Source of the DNA: Methanococcoides burtonii DSM 6242
GTDB lineage: Archaea > Halobacteriota > Methanosarcinia > Methanosarcinales > Methanosarcinaceae
Length of the DNA: 64,000 bases
NCBI RefSeq assembly: GCF_000013725.1
Contig: NC_007955.1
Coordinates: 1,147,579 to 1,211,578, forward strand
Reading direction: 5' to 3'
A program made the translations under genes and the position numbers. This document shows, one piece after another, positions 1-8,093 of this stretch. Numbering within the stretch: the first letter of the stretch is position 1; every line of letters starts with the position of its first letter. The notes beneath the pieces were generated by a model. It was given only the letters and a program-made list of their open reading frames with translations. It was not told the origin of the DNA and did no database searches.

Positions 1-397
1 CAATCCTTGAAACACGTGATCTTGAGATACTTTCCACTCCTAATTGTGAAATTATTTTTTCAACTTTTCTTGTTGAAACACCTTGAACATATGATTCAAC
101 AATGGCATTTTCGATTGCTTTTTCAGTTCGAGAGTATCTTTCAAATACTTGGGTCGTGAACGGAAAGTCTCTTAGTTGTGGTTTTTTGAGTGTAAGTTCT
201 CCATGTCTTGTTGTCAGTGACCTATCACGATACCCATTCCTATGAGCTGTTCTTGTTATGCTTCGTTCGTGCTTTCCTGCACCAGATTGTTCTATTGCTT
301 CCTGTTCCATAACTTCGTTTAAGAAGTATGTTATGAGGGGTTTCAAGGAAACGTTGCTGTCGTTAAGATAATCTGATATTAAATCGTATAATTCCAT
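1..397 (-). CDS. IS256-family (mutator-type) transposase, 5' part only
   Basis: The reverse strand reads from an ATG at 397 without a stop to the window edge, giving about 132 residues of a mutator-type transposase N-terminus. It includes the stretch around 'SGAGKHERSITRTAHRNGYR' followed by a run resembling 'LTLKKPQLRDFPF', which is the typical start of IS256-family enzymes. These enzymes cut and paste their own element with a DDE catalytic domain, which lies outside the window. The gene is truncated only by the edge, so whether it is intact cannot be judged. It sits immediately upstream of a beheaded flavoprotein gene, so this copy probably inserted into that gene. The family call is by pattern recognition. 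Confidence 0.8.
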   Translation of the reverse strand, partial: MELYDLISDYLNDSNVSLKPLITYFLNEVMEQEAIEQSGAGKHERSITRTAHRNGYRDRSLTTRHGELTLKKPQLRDFPFTTQVFERYSRTEKAIENAIVESYVQGVSTRKVEKIISQLGVESISRSRVSRI

Positions 398-476
398 TGT
401 CCTGTTCCTTTTTGTTGTTGTAAACCTAACAAAGGTACAGGACTAATTATAATTTACAGCAATTTAGTGACGCTAT
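398..476. mobile_element. Outer end of the IS256-type element
   Basis: This short non-coding stretch separates the transposase start from the point, near 474-480, where recognisable flavoprotein codons begin. It should contain the terminal inverted repeat. The exact end and target duplication cannot be fixed because the other end of the element is outside the window. Confidence 0.45.
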
Positions 477-806
477 CTTGCATCACCTACGTATTTTGCA
501 GATATTAGTGCAGAAACTAAAGCCCTTATAGAAAGAGCAGGATTTGTAGCAAAAGCTAACGATGAGCTATTCAAACGCAAGGTCGGTGCTGCTGTTGTCG
601 CTGCCAGGCGTGGGGGTGCAATTCATGCCTTTGATTCGATCAATCATTTATTCACAATCTCCCAGATGATAATTCCAGGTTCAAGCTACTGGAACATTGG
701 AATCGGGTTTTTACCGGTAGATGTTGAATCCGATATGGAAGGGATACAGACAATGCAAACACTCGGACAGAATATGGCATGGCTTTTGAAAAAGCTGAAT
801 GATTAA
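477..806 (+). pseudogene. NADPH-dependent FMN reductase / iron-sulfur flavoprotein, 3' fragment
   Basis: Reading in the frame that ends with TAA at 804-806 gives about 109 residues starting around '[20 protein letters not shown]'. This matches the flavodoxin-like NADPH-dependent FMN reductase / iron-sulfur flavoprotein family from its FMN-binding SPTYF loop onward. The 5' part, with the first beta-alpha unit and any CX2CX2C cluster motif, is missing; the frame is closed by TGA at 468-470 inside the IS256-type end. No start codon or ribosome-binding site is visible for the fragment. I therefore call it a gene interrupted by the neighbouring insertion, with the 5' half expected beyond the left edge. 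Confidence 0.72.
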
Positions 807-830
807 GGTGAACAAGATCGTTCAGGAGAT

Positions 831-1355
831 ATGATGATATTAAAATTCAAAAACAAAGAACCTTCGATATCAGAAACATCATTTGTTGCAGACTCCGCAG
901 ATATCATCGGTGATGTAAAAATTGGAGAAGGTTCAAGTGTCTGGTTCAATGCGACCATCAGAGGAGACAAGGATGAGATTATTGTCGGTAAAAAAAGCAG
1001 CATTCAGGACAATTGTGTTGTCCACACCGACCCTCCCTTTAAAGTAACGATCGGAGACAATGCAAGCATCGGTCATGGAGCTATTCTCCATGGTTGCACG
1101 ATAGGTAACAATGTCTTAGTGGGAATGAACTCAACTATTCTTGATGGTGCAGAAGTCGGGGAGAACTCCATCATTGGTGCCAACGCCCTTGTCCCATCTG
1201 GAAAGGTAATCCCACCGAACAGTGTTGTAACCGGAGTTCCTGGGAAGATTAGAAGAGAAGCGACCGTTGAAGACATACAGATGATAGCTGAAAATGCAGC
1301 TGAGTATGTCAGACTGGCAACCGAATACAAGCAGCACAGTGCATTTCATTCATAA
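831..1355 (+). CDS. Gamma-class carbonic anhydrase-like hexapeptide-repeat protein
   Basis: This 174-residue protein is built of left-handed beta-helix hexapeptide repeats, as in gamma carbonic anhydrases (CO2 hydration) and the related YrdA/CamH proteins. Three histidines in family-typical places, about H65, H82 and H87, would bind the catalytic metal. There is no signal peptide and no long acidic loop as in secreted Cam of Methanosarcina, so it resembles the cytoplasmic CamH type. Two ATGs follow an AGGAG at 824-828: the one at 831 is only 2 bases away, the one at 834 is 5 bases away and may be the true start. It follows the broken flavoprotein gene by 24 bases. Carbonic anhydrase activity is inferred from family membership only. 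Confidence 0.82.
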   Translation: MMILKFKNKEPSISETSFVADSADIIGDVKIGEGSSVWFNATIRGDKDEIIVGKKSSIQDNCVVHTDPPFKVTIGDNASIGHGAILHGCTIGNNVLVGMNSTILDGAEVGENSIIGANALVPSGKVIPPNSVVTGVPGKIRREATVEDIQMIAENAAEYVRLATEYKQHSAFHS

Positions 1356-1495
1356 TATACTTTTTTTGGTGAATTGATGTCACATGGCATTTCTATTTAT
1401 ACGGTTTCTTTTCTTGCAGCATCGAATTCCAAAAATGACTTGAGCTGGAAAAGATCGGAATTTGTTTTACATGTTTATTTAGAATATGAACGTTA

Positions 1496-2279
1496 GGCTC
1501 TGTAGAAATCCTGTTTTAACTTCAACTAACGCCTTATTAATTATATAAGAATAAGTCCCATGTACACGTTTACTCACTAAACACAAGGAGATAATTGTGT
1601 TTGATCCAGATTTTCAATATGGAACACACTTCATAAATTTGTTACTCGTACGTATTCTGTTGTTTTGGGTATTATATTTAGGAGAACACTTGACTTATTT
1701 TACAAAAATAGAGACTCAATTAACATTAATGCAATTGATTTCACTGGATTTACAAGTGGATATTGTAGCAACTATTATTTCTGGCGAATTAAAAAGTGGA
1801 GGCGAAGTTATGTGAAGACCAGCATTTCGGTTGATGTTAGTAAATTTGTGATCACTGGTTACAAGATCTCTGGAAAACCAGTTCATGATACAAAACATGC
1901 AAAGACATTGCTATCGCAATGTCATCACAATAGGAGATCAAGATATTATGTGATGGATAAAGCCTACGATTCTGAAAAAATACACGAATTGACGAGGGAA
2001 AAACTTGGATCAATAGCAATTGTTCCATTGAGACAACGTGAGCGAAAGCGAATCAAAGGAAGATATCGAAAAAGTGTTACAGGAATTCGATAGTGAGATA
2101 TAATCTATGCGAAATTTGAGTGAAACGATGTTCTCGTTTGAAAAGAAAGTATGGAGAAAACTTACGTCGAGAAAGTACAGAAATCAAGTAAAAGAAGTGA
2201 AGTTCAAAGTAATATTGCACACTCTTGACAGATTTGTCAAGACTGTGTTTATAGTTTGGATGAGGCATTCTACAAAGCC
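1496..2279. mobile_element. Decayed IS5-type insertion sequence with GGCTCTGTAGAA ends
   Basis: The element starts with GGCTCTGTAGAAATCC at 1496-1511 and ends with ATTCTACAAAGCC at 2267-2279, the inverted and slightly diverged counterpart. It is about 784 bp and contains a frameshifted DDE transposase. The same terminal sequence bounds several short non-coding repeats elsewhere in the window, so this may be the degenerate parent type of that family. No clear target duplication is visible. Confidence 0.68.
1597..2279 (+). pseudogene. IS5-family transposase remnant, frameshifted
   Basis: The clearest part is in the frame from about 1725 to 2090. A degenerate first catalytic block 'IDFTGFTSGY' is followed by 'KTSISVDVSKFVITGYKI', then a second aspartate block in 'YYVMDKAYDSEKIHEL', as in DDE transposases of the IS5 group. 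After a frameshift near 2090, a third block with 'LSETMFSFEKKVWRKL' continues in another frame from 2107, where the catalytic glutamate is expected. The N-terminal third is not recognisable and no single frame spans the gene. It cannot make an active enzyme. Confidence 0.72.
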
Positions 2280-2345
2280 GACATTTATACAGTGGCATTT
2301 TTCGATGTTACTTATATCTAGAATAAATTGTTTCGGTGATAAATT

Positions 2346-2582
2346 ATGACTACCGAATCTGATATTAAGACATTTCTTGAGAATGCAATATGGGACAAAA
2401 CATTGGACGATGTGGACGATAAAATCCTATTCTATGAAATACTGACACTTGAAGAAGCAGGAGTCCTGTCTGATGCCAAACGTATAGGCGTCATTGCAGG
2501 AATGATATATAATGATAATTGCTTTGTTGTTATTGCAACTGATCGATCAACCTTTGTTGTAGCAATCCCTAGGGAGATGTGA
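2346..2582 (+). CDS. Small hypothetical protein, 78 residues
   Basis: I do not recognise this protein. It is acidic at the N-terminus (many D and E in the first 35 residues), with a hydrophobic centre around 'GVIAGMIYNDNCFVVIATD' and no clear signal peptide or metal motif. The ATG follows 'cggtgataaatt', which contains a GGTGAT-like ribosome-binding site at good spacing. It ends in TGA and is followed 4 bases later by a truncated gene in the same direction, so the pair probably came from one operon. The surroundings (IS remnant upstream, gene fragment downstream) suggest an orphan of a lost mobile or plasmid-derived segment. Confidence 0.45.
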   Translation: MTTESDIKTFLENAIWDKTLDDVDDKILFYEILTLEEAGVLSDAKRIGVIAGMIYNDNCFVVIATDRSTFVVAIPREM

Positions 2583-2586
2583 TAGT

Positions 2587-2718
2587 ATGGATGATATTTT
2601 TGGTGAAGTTGTCTATACTTATACATCAGAACAAGCCGTTGAAGGTGGCTTCCTTTTCTTAATCTCCCTGATCCCCAATTTCTATGCGAGGATTAGCTCA
2701 AACCTAATCCCTTATTAA
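2587..2718 (+). pseudogene. N-terminal fragment of a DUF6573-like protein
   Basis: An ATG at 2587 opens 43 codons, 'MDDIFGEVVYTYTSEQAVEG' and onward. The first 25 residues resemble the start of DUF6573 proteins (small proteins common on plasmids and integrative elements). Afterwards the sequence loses resemblance and stops at TAA 2716-2718, inside the 3' end of the convergent gene. Full-length family members are around 100 residues or more, so this appears truncated. The family assignment comes from memory of the N-terminal pattern and is tentative. Confidence 0.35.
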
Positions 2719-3166
2719 AATATTTGTGGGTTTCTTCTTGATTGTTTTCATCATAACTCATATATGACAAAAGCAGATAGACATCCTTTATATCAACTAT
2801 CAAATTACCATAGCTTTCTTCTGCTCCAGTAAATGTCTTACTTTGTTCTTTTAATAATTCGAGATTTCCAAGAAATGATGCATACAATTGCACAGCCTCT
2901 TGCTCATCCATTTGTCCAGCATCAACAATGTGTGCAAACAATGACTTCTTCTGTTCTGCCATAGCCTGCACAATTTTTATACCCTTATCACAAGGAGCTA
3001 TTGCTAGTTTATCAGAATTCTCTTTATTCTGGATCCAGAAAGGGAACATGTCCATCGTGACACTGTTCTTCTCACTGACATTTTTACACTTCTCACATCC
3101 TTCAGGGCATTCAAAATAATCCAAAAGTTTCATTACATCTTCTTGAAATTCGGCATTATTAGACAT
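2693..3166 (-). CDS. Hypothetical cytoplasmic protein with a CX3CX2C motif
   Basis: A 157-residue protein that I cannot assign. Near the N-terminus, residues 20-27 read CPEGCEKC, followed by a valine/serine-rich stretch; this could bind a metal or a cluster, with further ligands not obvious. The remainder looks mostly alpha-helical, for example 'KKSLFAHIVDAGQMDEQEAV'. There is no signal peptide or membrane segment. It is convergent with, and overlaps by about 26 bases, the truncated DUF6573-like fragment. Upstream (3167-3414) is the divergent promoter region shared with isocitrate dehydrogenase. Confidence 0.6.
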   Translation of the reverse strand: MSNNAEFQEDVMKLLDYFECPEGCEKCKNVSEKNSVTMDMFPFWIQNKENSDKLAIAPCDKGIKIVQAMAEQKKSLFAHIVDAGQMDEQEAVQLYASFLGNLELLKEQSKTFTGAEESYGNLIVDIKDVYLLLSYMSYDENNQEETHKYFNKGLGLS

Positions 3167-3277
3167 TTTTTACACCTTTCGCAAATTCATATGTCACTAA
3201 ACGAGTTTGGTAAATATACAATTATGCTACCTGAAGATTATTAATCGCAAATAATAGTTACTATCTTTTCTTTACAA

Positions 3278-3325
3278 TTTTTATATATGTTATGTAATTT
3301 CCTCATCATATTCTATATATACTAT
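3278..3325 (+). promoter_or_regulatory. Candidate TATA boxes for isocitrate dehydrogenase
   Basis: Two archaeal TATA-like sequences, TTTTTATATATG near 3278 and TCTATATATACTATG near 3310, lie 90-140 bases before the start codon at 3415. Either would give a 5' leader of roughly 65-110 nt. The intergenic region 3167-3414 also serves the divergent minus-strand gene. Confidence 0.4.
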
Positions 3326-3414
3326 GTAAGAATAAGATGCACCCATACAATATGTGAACATGTCACACAATTCATTTGATCAATACTATTCTAAAATAAT
3401 AAGGAACTAATAAC

Positions 3415-4428
3415 ATGAGTAAAACTGCAGCAGTAATTGAAGGCGATGGGGTTGGACCTGAACTTGTGGACGCTATGGTAAAGGTGGCAGAAGCTGTTGG
3501 TACCAATGTAGAGTTCGTGAAATGTGAAGCAGGTGTACAGTGGTGGGAAAAGAACGGTGGTGCAACACTGATTCCTGATGAGACATGGGCTCTTCTTGAT
3601 GAAGCAGATGCTTGTTTCAAGGGTCCTACAACAACCCCTGGTGGAGCAGGATCACCAAGAAGTGTGGCAGTATCCATCAGGCAGAAATACAATCTCTATG
3701 CAAACGTTCGTCCTATCAAGACATTCCCGAACACCAACAATCCTCTTGGGGATGTAGACTTTGTCTGTGTCCGTGAAGGAACAGAGGGAATGTACATCGG
3801 TGAGGAAGTCAAACTTACAGATGATGTTTACATTGCTATAAGGAAGATCACACGCCCTGCATGTAAGAACATTGCAACCTACTCTTTCGAAGAAGCAAAG
3901 AAAAGGGGCTACGATACAGTTGTTCCTATCCACAAGAGCAACATCCTGAAAATGACCTGTGGTACTTTCCTTGAAGAAGTTGAGAAGGTCGCAGAAGGTT
4001 ATCCTGGTATCGATGTATGGGAATACCACGTTGACAACATTGCACAACAGCTTATCAAGAACCCCCAGTTGTTCAACAACAAGATCTTGCTTTCAACCAA
4101 CCTGTTCATGGATGTTATCAGTGAGGAATGTTCCGCACTTATTGGCAGTATCGGTCTTATCTACTCCGCAAACATCGGTGACAACTTCGCAATGTTCGAA
4201 CCAGCACACGGTTCAGCACCAAAATATGCAGGTCTGGACAAGGTAAACCCTGTGGCAACCATTCTTGCAGGCGCATGGATGCTTGACTATCTTGGTGAAA
4301 GCGACAAATTTGCACAGATCTTCAAGGCAACAGAGGATGTCATTTCAGAAGGCAAGCATCTCACCTATGATCTTGGTGGAAAGGCATCTCTTAGCGAGAT
4401 GACCGACGCTATCATCTCAAAGTTGTAA
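3415..4428 (+). CDS. icd: NAD(P)-dependent isocitrate dehydrogenase
   Basis: A 337-residue member of the isocitrate/isopropylmalate dehydrogenase family, which oxidatively decarboxylates a 2-hydroxy acid to a 2-oxo acid. The N-terminal 'GDGVGPEL', the substrate loop 'GSPRSVAVSIRQKYNLYANV' (SxxxxxxxR...LYANVRP, about residues 79-99) and 'IGDNFAMFEPAHGSAPKYAG' near residue 265 are all present. The LYANVRP-type loop favours isocitrate over isopropylmalate. The likely role is making 2-oxoglutarate for glutamate in the partial oxidative TCA branch known for Methanosarcinales. A citrate/homocitrate synthase-like gene lies two genes away. A perfect 9-bp-stem hairpin follows the stop. Homoisocitrate or tartrate-type substrates are less likely alternatives. 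Confidence 0.82.
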   Translation: MSKTAAVIEGDGVGPELVDAMVKVAEAVGTNVEFVKCEAGVQWWEKNGGATLIPDETWALLDEADACFKGPTTTPGGAGSPRSVAVSIRQKYNLYANVRPIKTFPNTNNPLGDVDFVCVREGTEGMYIGEEVKLTDDVYIAIRKITRPACKNIATYSFEEAKKRGYDTVVPIHKSNILKMTCGTFLEEVEKVAEGYPGIDVWEYHVDNIAQQLIKNPQLFNNKILLSTNLFMDVISEECSALIGSIGLIYSANIGDNFAMFEPAHGSAPKYAGLDKVNPVATILAGAWMLDYLGESDKFAQIFKATEDVISEGKHLTYDLGGKASLSEMTDAIISKL

Positions 4429-4475
4429 ATTAAAAATTATACGTAAGTCCGGCTCTGGCGAGAATGAGACTTTTC

Positions 4476-4510
4476 GCATAAGGCTTAACGCCTTATGCAC
4501 CATCTTTTAA
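4476..4510. terminator. Hairpin terminator between convergent genes
   Basis: GCATAAGGC at 4476-4484 and GCCTTATGC at 4490-4498 form a perfect 9-bp stem with a 5-base loop, followed by a T-rich tract. It lies between the isocitrate dehydrogenase stop and the convergent MscS gene and could serve both. Confidence 0.65.
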
Positions 4511-4547
4511 TTGTGAGTTCTCCATTAACGAAATGAGGAATTTTAAT

Positions 4548-5735
4548 TTAGTCAATATTTCCTTTCAATTTCTCAAGAAGTTTTTCCATCTCATTGTCCA
4601 TCTCTATTAATCTTGAATCGACATACTGAAGCGTTTTAAGTTTTATAGCATCAGGAGTTTTATCATCTTCTTTTTCAAAGGTTTTTTTCATGATCTTGAA
4701 TGAGCTTTCCAGTTCTGCCTTTTGTTTCTCGATGTATTCTGTTTTTTCTTGTTCTGTTACGAACATATCAGCATTTGAGGTTGTATTGAAAAGAGATCTG
4801 AAGTCTGCACTTTTTACCTCAAGACGTTCCATGGTCATATTTATCTTCTTGACAAGTTCTGCACCTATGGCTTTGTCAAATATTATGTATTCAGTTGACA
4901 TCTTTGGCACATACTCATCAGAGGGTGCATGGATGTTTTCCTTCGTCTCGCATATCGGGCATGATGGTATGAATACAGCATTTTTCTCATATACTCTCTG
5001 GTTCATGAATGTGGGTGAAACGATCTCAATACCATCTTCATGAAGGGCATCAATAACCGCTTTATTCAGATCTGACTTTTTTGTGATCAGTCCTGATATG
5101 TCCCGGAGAAGGCCTCCTACCTTGTATGTTACAGCATGATCGTTTAGTTCTGTGACATGTACAAATGGACTTTCAAGGTTTGTCCTTTCTGCTGCCCTTA
5201 TCAGATTTTTCTCGATATGCTTCCATGGTGTATCGTATCCCAATGAAACGGTTGCAGAAATAATTGTTCCCGATGTGCTTATTGTGACCAGTGGATTTGA
5301 GACGAGTTTCAGGTTCGGTATGTTTATCAGATCACGGTCAATGGATTGTATCTGTGTATGAAGTATTTTTATGCTCGAGACCTTCCCAAATTTGTCTTCT
5401 ATTCTTATATAGTCACCTGTTTTGAATGGTTTGATAATGTTCAACATCATGCCTGACATGCCGTTTGCAACAAATGTTGTCGATGACAGTGCAATGGTGG
5501 CACCTAGCAGTATTCCTAAAAAGCTCAAAAGTGTTTGTTTTGAATTGTCTGTTATTGGTAATGTGAGCAATATCAGAACAATTCCAAGAAGGGTGGCTAC
5601 GGAAATTATGATCTGTTTTATCATTTTGTCCCGGGTGAATATGGCGGTTTTTCGTAGAATGTAACTTAATAATGTAAGAAGAACGAACAATGCAATTATT
5701 GTATAGATTGTTAGTTGATATTCTCCAAATAACAT
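4548..5735 (-). CDS. MscS-family small-conductance mechanosensitive channel
   Basis: A 395-residue membrane protein. Three hydrophobic segments occupy the first ~120 residues. The third runs into the MscS beta-domain sequence 'MLNIIKPFKTGDYIRIEDKF' (about residues 97-116), the conserved join between pore helix and cytoplasmic beta domain. The family opens under membrane tension to release solutes during hypo-osmotic shock. The C-terminal third (after about residue 255) carries a CPIC motif and long charged helices ending in a coiled-coil-like tail, longer than in minimal MscS. It is convergent with isocitrate dehydrogenase and shares the hairpin. The ATG at 5735 is preceded by about 130 bases of leader. 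Confidence 0.8.
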   Translation of the reverse strand: MLFGEYQLTIYTIIALFVLLTLLSYILRKTAIFTRDKMIKQIIISVATLLGIVLILLTLPITDNSKQTLLSFLGILLGATIALSSTTFVANGMSGMMLNIIKPFKTGDYIRIEDKFGKVSSIKILHTQIQSIDRDLINIPNLKLVSNPLVTISTSGTIISATVSLGYDTPWKHIEKNLIRAAERTNLESPFVHVTELNDHAVTYKVGGLLRDISGLITKKSDLNKAVIDALHEDGIEIVSPTFMNQRVYEKNAVFIPSCPICETKENIHAPSDEYVPKMSTEYIIFDKAIGAELVKKINMTMERLEVKSADFRSLFNTTSNADMFVTEQEKTEYIEKQKAELESSFKIMKKTFEKEDDKTPDAIKLKTLQYVDSRLIEMDNEMEKLLEKLKGNID

Positions 5736-5951
5736 GCTTTCACTCCCTGGGATCCAAAACTTACTAATTCAAGAACGAAAGCAATTTTGTAATTCTATCT
5801 ATAAAAGTCTGTTCAATTACTATTGAGATCATGCTTTTGGTATTGTATGGAGCGATGTATCTAAAGCTATCACTGTTCGATCATATATATGTTATGATCA
5901 TCGAATTTTAAAAAAAGAATGCTGCTTATCCGCATATTAGCAAACAAGCTT

Positions 5952-7229
5952 TCAGAGGGTTTTTCTTCCCATACTTTTCTCAACGATAGGCTCGAAGAGG
6001 AAGTATTTTTCAACGTATGCCTGTATCTCTTCATCGGAAATGCATGAAACACGTTTCTCATTGTTGTAAAGGTTCTGTATATCCGCCTGGATAGCCCTGA
6101 GACGTGGATCGTTCTTTTCAACACTGATCTTTACGTCCAGAAGATCATGAAGTGTATCCTCTACCTTGAAACGCAGAACTTCAATACCCGATGAATCGCC
6201 TATAAGGAAAGCCCTCTTTCCTCCAACTACTTCCGGTGGATAGGGCTCATAGGTGAATGGGTTCTTGATGACGCCTGCTGTGTGGATACCGGATTCGTGT
6301 GCAAAGACATTGTTTCCTACAATGGATTTGTTCCTTGGGATCCTGATACCTATCTCTCTTTCCATGAATTTAGCAAATTCGAAAAGGGATTTGAGATCGT
6401 ACTTATCAAAGCCTTCTATCCTCCTTTCGAGGAATAACAACAACTTCTCCAATTCAGCATTACCTGCACGTTCGCCGATGCCGAGGAAAGTCACATTTGA
6501 CCAGTTAGCACCGTGCCAGTACCCAGCGATGGAATTTGCCACAGCAAGACCGAAATCATCGTGACAATGGGTCTCGATATTGACAGCTTTTAGCTCTTCC
6601 TTGACATGTCTGACCATCTCGGGTATGCCGAATGGTTCTTCAACATCAACAAAAGGAATTCCGAACCCAATGGTGTCACAAAGACGGATGGTGCATTTTG
6701 GATCGATCTCAAGGATCTTCTTGATCATTGGATAGACAAAATTAGTGTTATCCGCACGTGTCATATCTTCAATATGTGCACGTGTCCTAAGCCCGTGGTC
6801 TACCGCATATTGTAATGCATCAAGGTATTTTTCCTCGGCAGCTTCCCTGCTTGGCAGTCCCATCTTATCAAATATGTGTACATCTGATACGGACATCAAT
6901 ATTCCTGTCTCTTCGATAGCACCGATATCCAGTACCAGATCAATGTCACTGGTGGCAGCCCTTGCCCAACCGGTGACCTCTGGGAACTCATAACCTCTGT
7001 CTAACATCATGCTAATGGCGTTTCTGTCACGGTCATTATACACAAATGTCTCAAGTTTTTCAATTCCGATATTGTGCAGATACTCATAGATCTTCACTTT
7101 GTGATCTACCTTTAATACAATACCGGGCATCTGAGCCCCATCGCGTAGGGTACTATCACTTATGCTTACTTCCTGTCCCTTCGGAAGTTTGATCTTTGGA
7201 AGATCTTCATAAGTTTTGTATAATTTCAT
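5952..7229 (-). CDS. Re-citrate synthase / homocitrate synthase family enzyme
   Basis: A 425-residue DRE-TIM-type acyl transferase (LeuA/NifV/AksA/Re-citrate synthase family), condensing acetyl-CoA with a 2-oxo acid. Seen: 'SISDSTLRDGAQMPG' near residue 22 with the catalytic Arg-Asp, 'NIETHCHDDFGLAVAN' with the metal-binding HxH near 215, and 'HESGIHTAG' near 313. It is longer than the usual archaeal AksA or isopropylmalate synthase (about 390) and lacks a LeuA regulatory domain. The nearby isocitrate dehydrogenase favours citrate formation for glutamate synthesis, that is an Re-type citrate synthase as described for Clostridium kluyveri; homocitrate synthesis is the main alternative. It begins at ATG 7229 and a GGAGGT-like site lies just upstream. 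Confidence 0.72.
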   Translation of the reverse strand: MKLYKTYEDLPKIKLPKGQEVSISDSTLRDGAQMPGIVLKVDHKVKIYEYLHNIGIEKLETFVYNDRDRNAISMMLDRGYEFPEVTGWARAATSDIDLVLDIGAIEETGILMSVSDVHIFDKMGLPSREAAEEKYLDALQYAVDHGLRTRAHIEDMTRADNTNFVYPMIKKILEIDPKCTIRLCDTIGFGIPFVDVEEPFGIPEMVRHVKEELKAVNIETHCHDDFGLAVANSIAGYWHGANWSNVTFLGIGERAGNAELEKLLLFLERRIEGFDKYDLKSLFEFAKFMEREIGIRIPRNKSIVGNNVFAHESGIHTAGVIKNPFTYEPYPPEVVGGKRAFLIGDSSGIEVLRFKVEDTLHDLLDVKISVEKNDPRLRAIQADIQNLYNNEKRVSCISDEEIQAYVEKYFLFEPIVEKSMGRKTL

Positions 7230-7584
7230 AAAATACCTCCTTGAATGTAATCGACTGTCTCAACTATTGTTATCTGGAATCAGTATTATCTGTGTGCATT
7301 CCACCAATATAATTTCATAAAACTGGTAACAATAGTCTGTTTTTCGCAATTGTACCACTTAGAGAAAACATAACCTGATCTGTGTATTAACGCTATGATT
7401 TAGTATCTGTAAGACGTTATCCTTAAAATGTCTTTCTTTTTTGTGCCATTAATTATGCTAATAATTATTAATTATGTCAAATTATATTTGCATGTTCCTG
7501 TGCTTTAACGGAAGCTTTATTAAGCTCATTTTATATGGTTACAAACCCTTATATCCTTATAATTTTAGACCAAAGGTGATCATC
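7230..7584. other. Divergent intergenic region
   Basis: AT-rich promoter region between the citrate-synthase-like gene (minus) and the ACT regulator (plus). Visible elements are an imperfect palindrome of ATTAATTAT units around 7450-7475, a short inverted repeat AGCTTTATTAAGCT near 7512, and a TATA-like CTTATATCC near 7546 that fits the plus-strand gene starting at 7585. No RNA gene is apparent. Confidence 0.5.
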
Positions 7585-8088
7585 ATGTGGAGCACAGTAC
7601 TCAATAAGTTCGAAAAACACCCTGCACAGCAGAAGGTAATCAAGTTACTCTTCGAACGTGGGTTTCAGGTAAATGGCGATGGCAAAGTAACATCAGGCTC
7701 AATTGAGATCCCTCATACTCAGCTTGCAAAAGAAGCAGGTGTAGATCGAAGGGTGGTAGATGCAACCACTGAGACCATACTCTCGGATGAACTTTTGAAG
7801 AATATATTCCAGAACGTCACTTCCATACCTTTCCTTCGTGATGTGGCTCCAGCTCTCGGTCTTGGTGTAATAATAATAACTCCTGATGATGCTGCGAACG
7901 TTGGTATCCTGTTCAGCGTATCACAGGTGATATCTAACCACAACATCAGTATCAGGCAAGCGGTATCCGATGACCCGTATTTCAACAGCAAAGCGATGTT
8001 GACCATAATCACAGATTCCAAAGTACCGGGGGATATTGTAAATGAGATCTTACAACTCCCCGGCGTAAAAGGCGTAAGTATCTACTGA
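7585..8088 (+). CDS. COG2150-type ACT-domain regulator of amino acid metabolism
   Basis: A 167-residue protein. The N-terminal half looks like a DNA-binding fold ('EIPHTQLAKEAGVDRRVVDA', a likely helix-turn-helix at about residues 48-67). The C-terminal half is a small-molecule-binding ACT domain ('VGILFSVSQVISNHNISIRQ' to the end). This matches the archaeal COG2150 family of predicted amino acid regulators. I chose ATG 7585 because AAAGGTGATC lies just upstream; the longer frame from 7474 would put untypical sequence in front. The ligand and targets are unknown; the divergent citrate/homocitrate synthase gene is a natural candidate target. Confidence 0.78.
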   Translation: MWSTVLNKFEKHPAQQKVIKLLFERGFQVNGDGKVTSGSIEIPHTQLAKEAGVDRRVVDATTETILSDELLKNIFQNVTSIPFLRDVAPALGLGVIIITPDDAANVGILFSVSQVISNHNISIRQAVSDDPYFNSKAMLTIITDSKVPGDIVNEILQLPGVKGVSIY

Positions 8089-8093
8089 TCCTT

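Noticed and set aside
7474-7584. N-terminal extension of the ACT regulator from ATG 7474
   Set aside because: The extra 37 residues look like translated promoter sequence and contain the TATA-like element. AAAGGTGATC before 7585 marks the real start.
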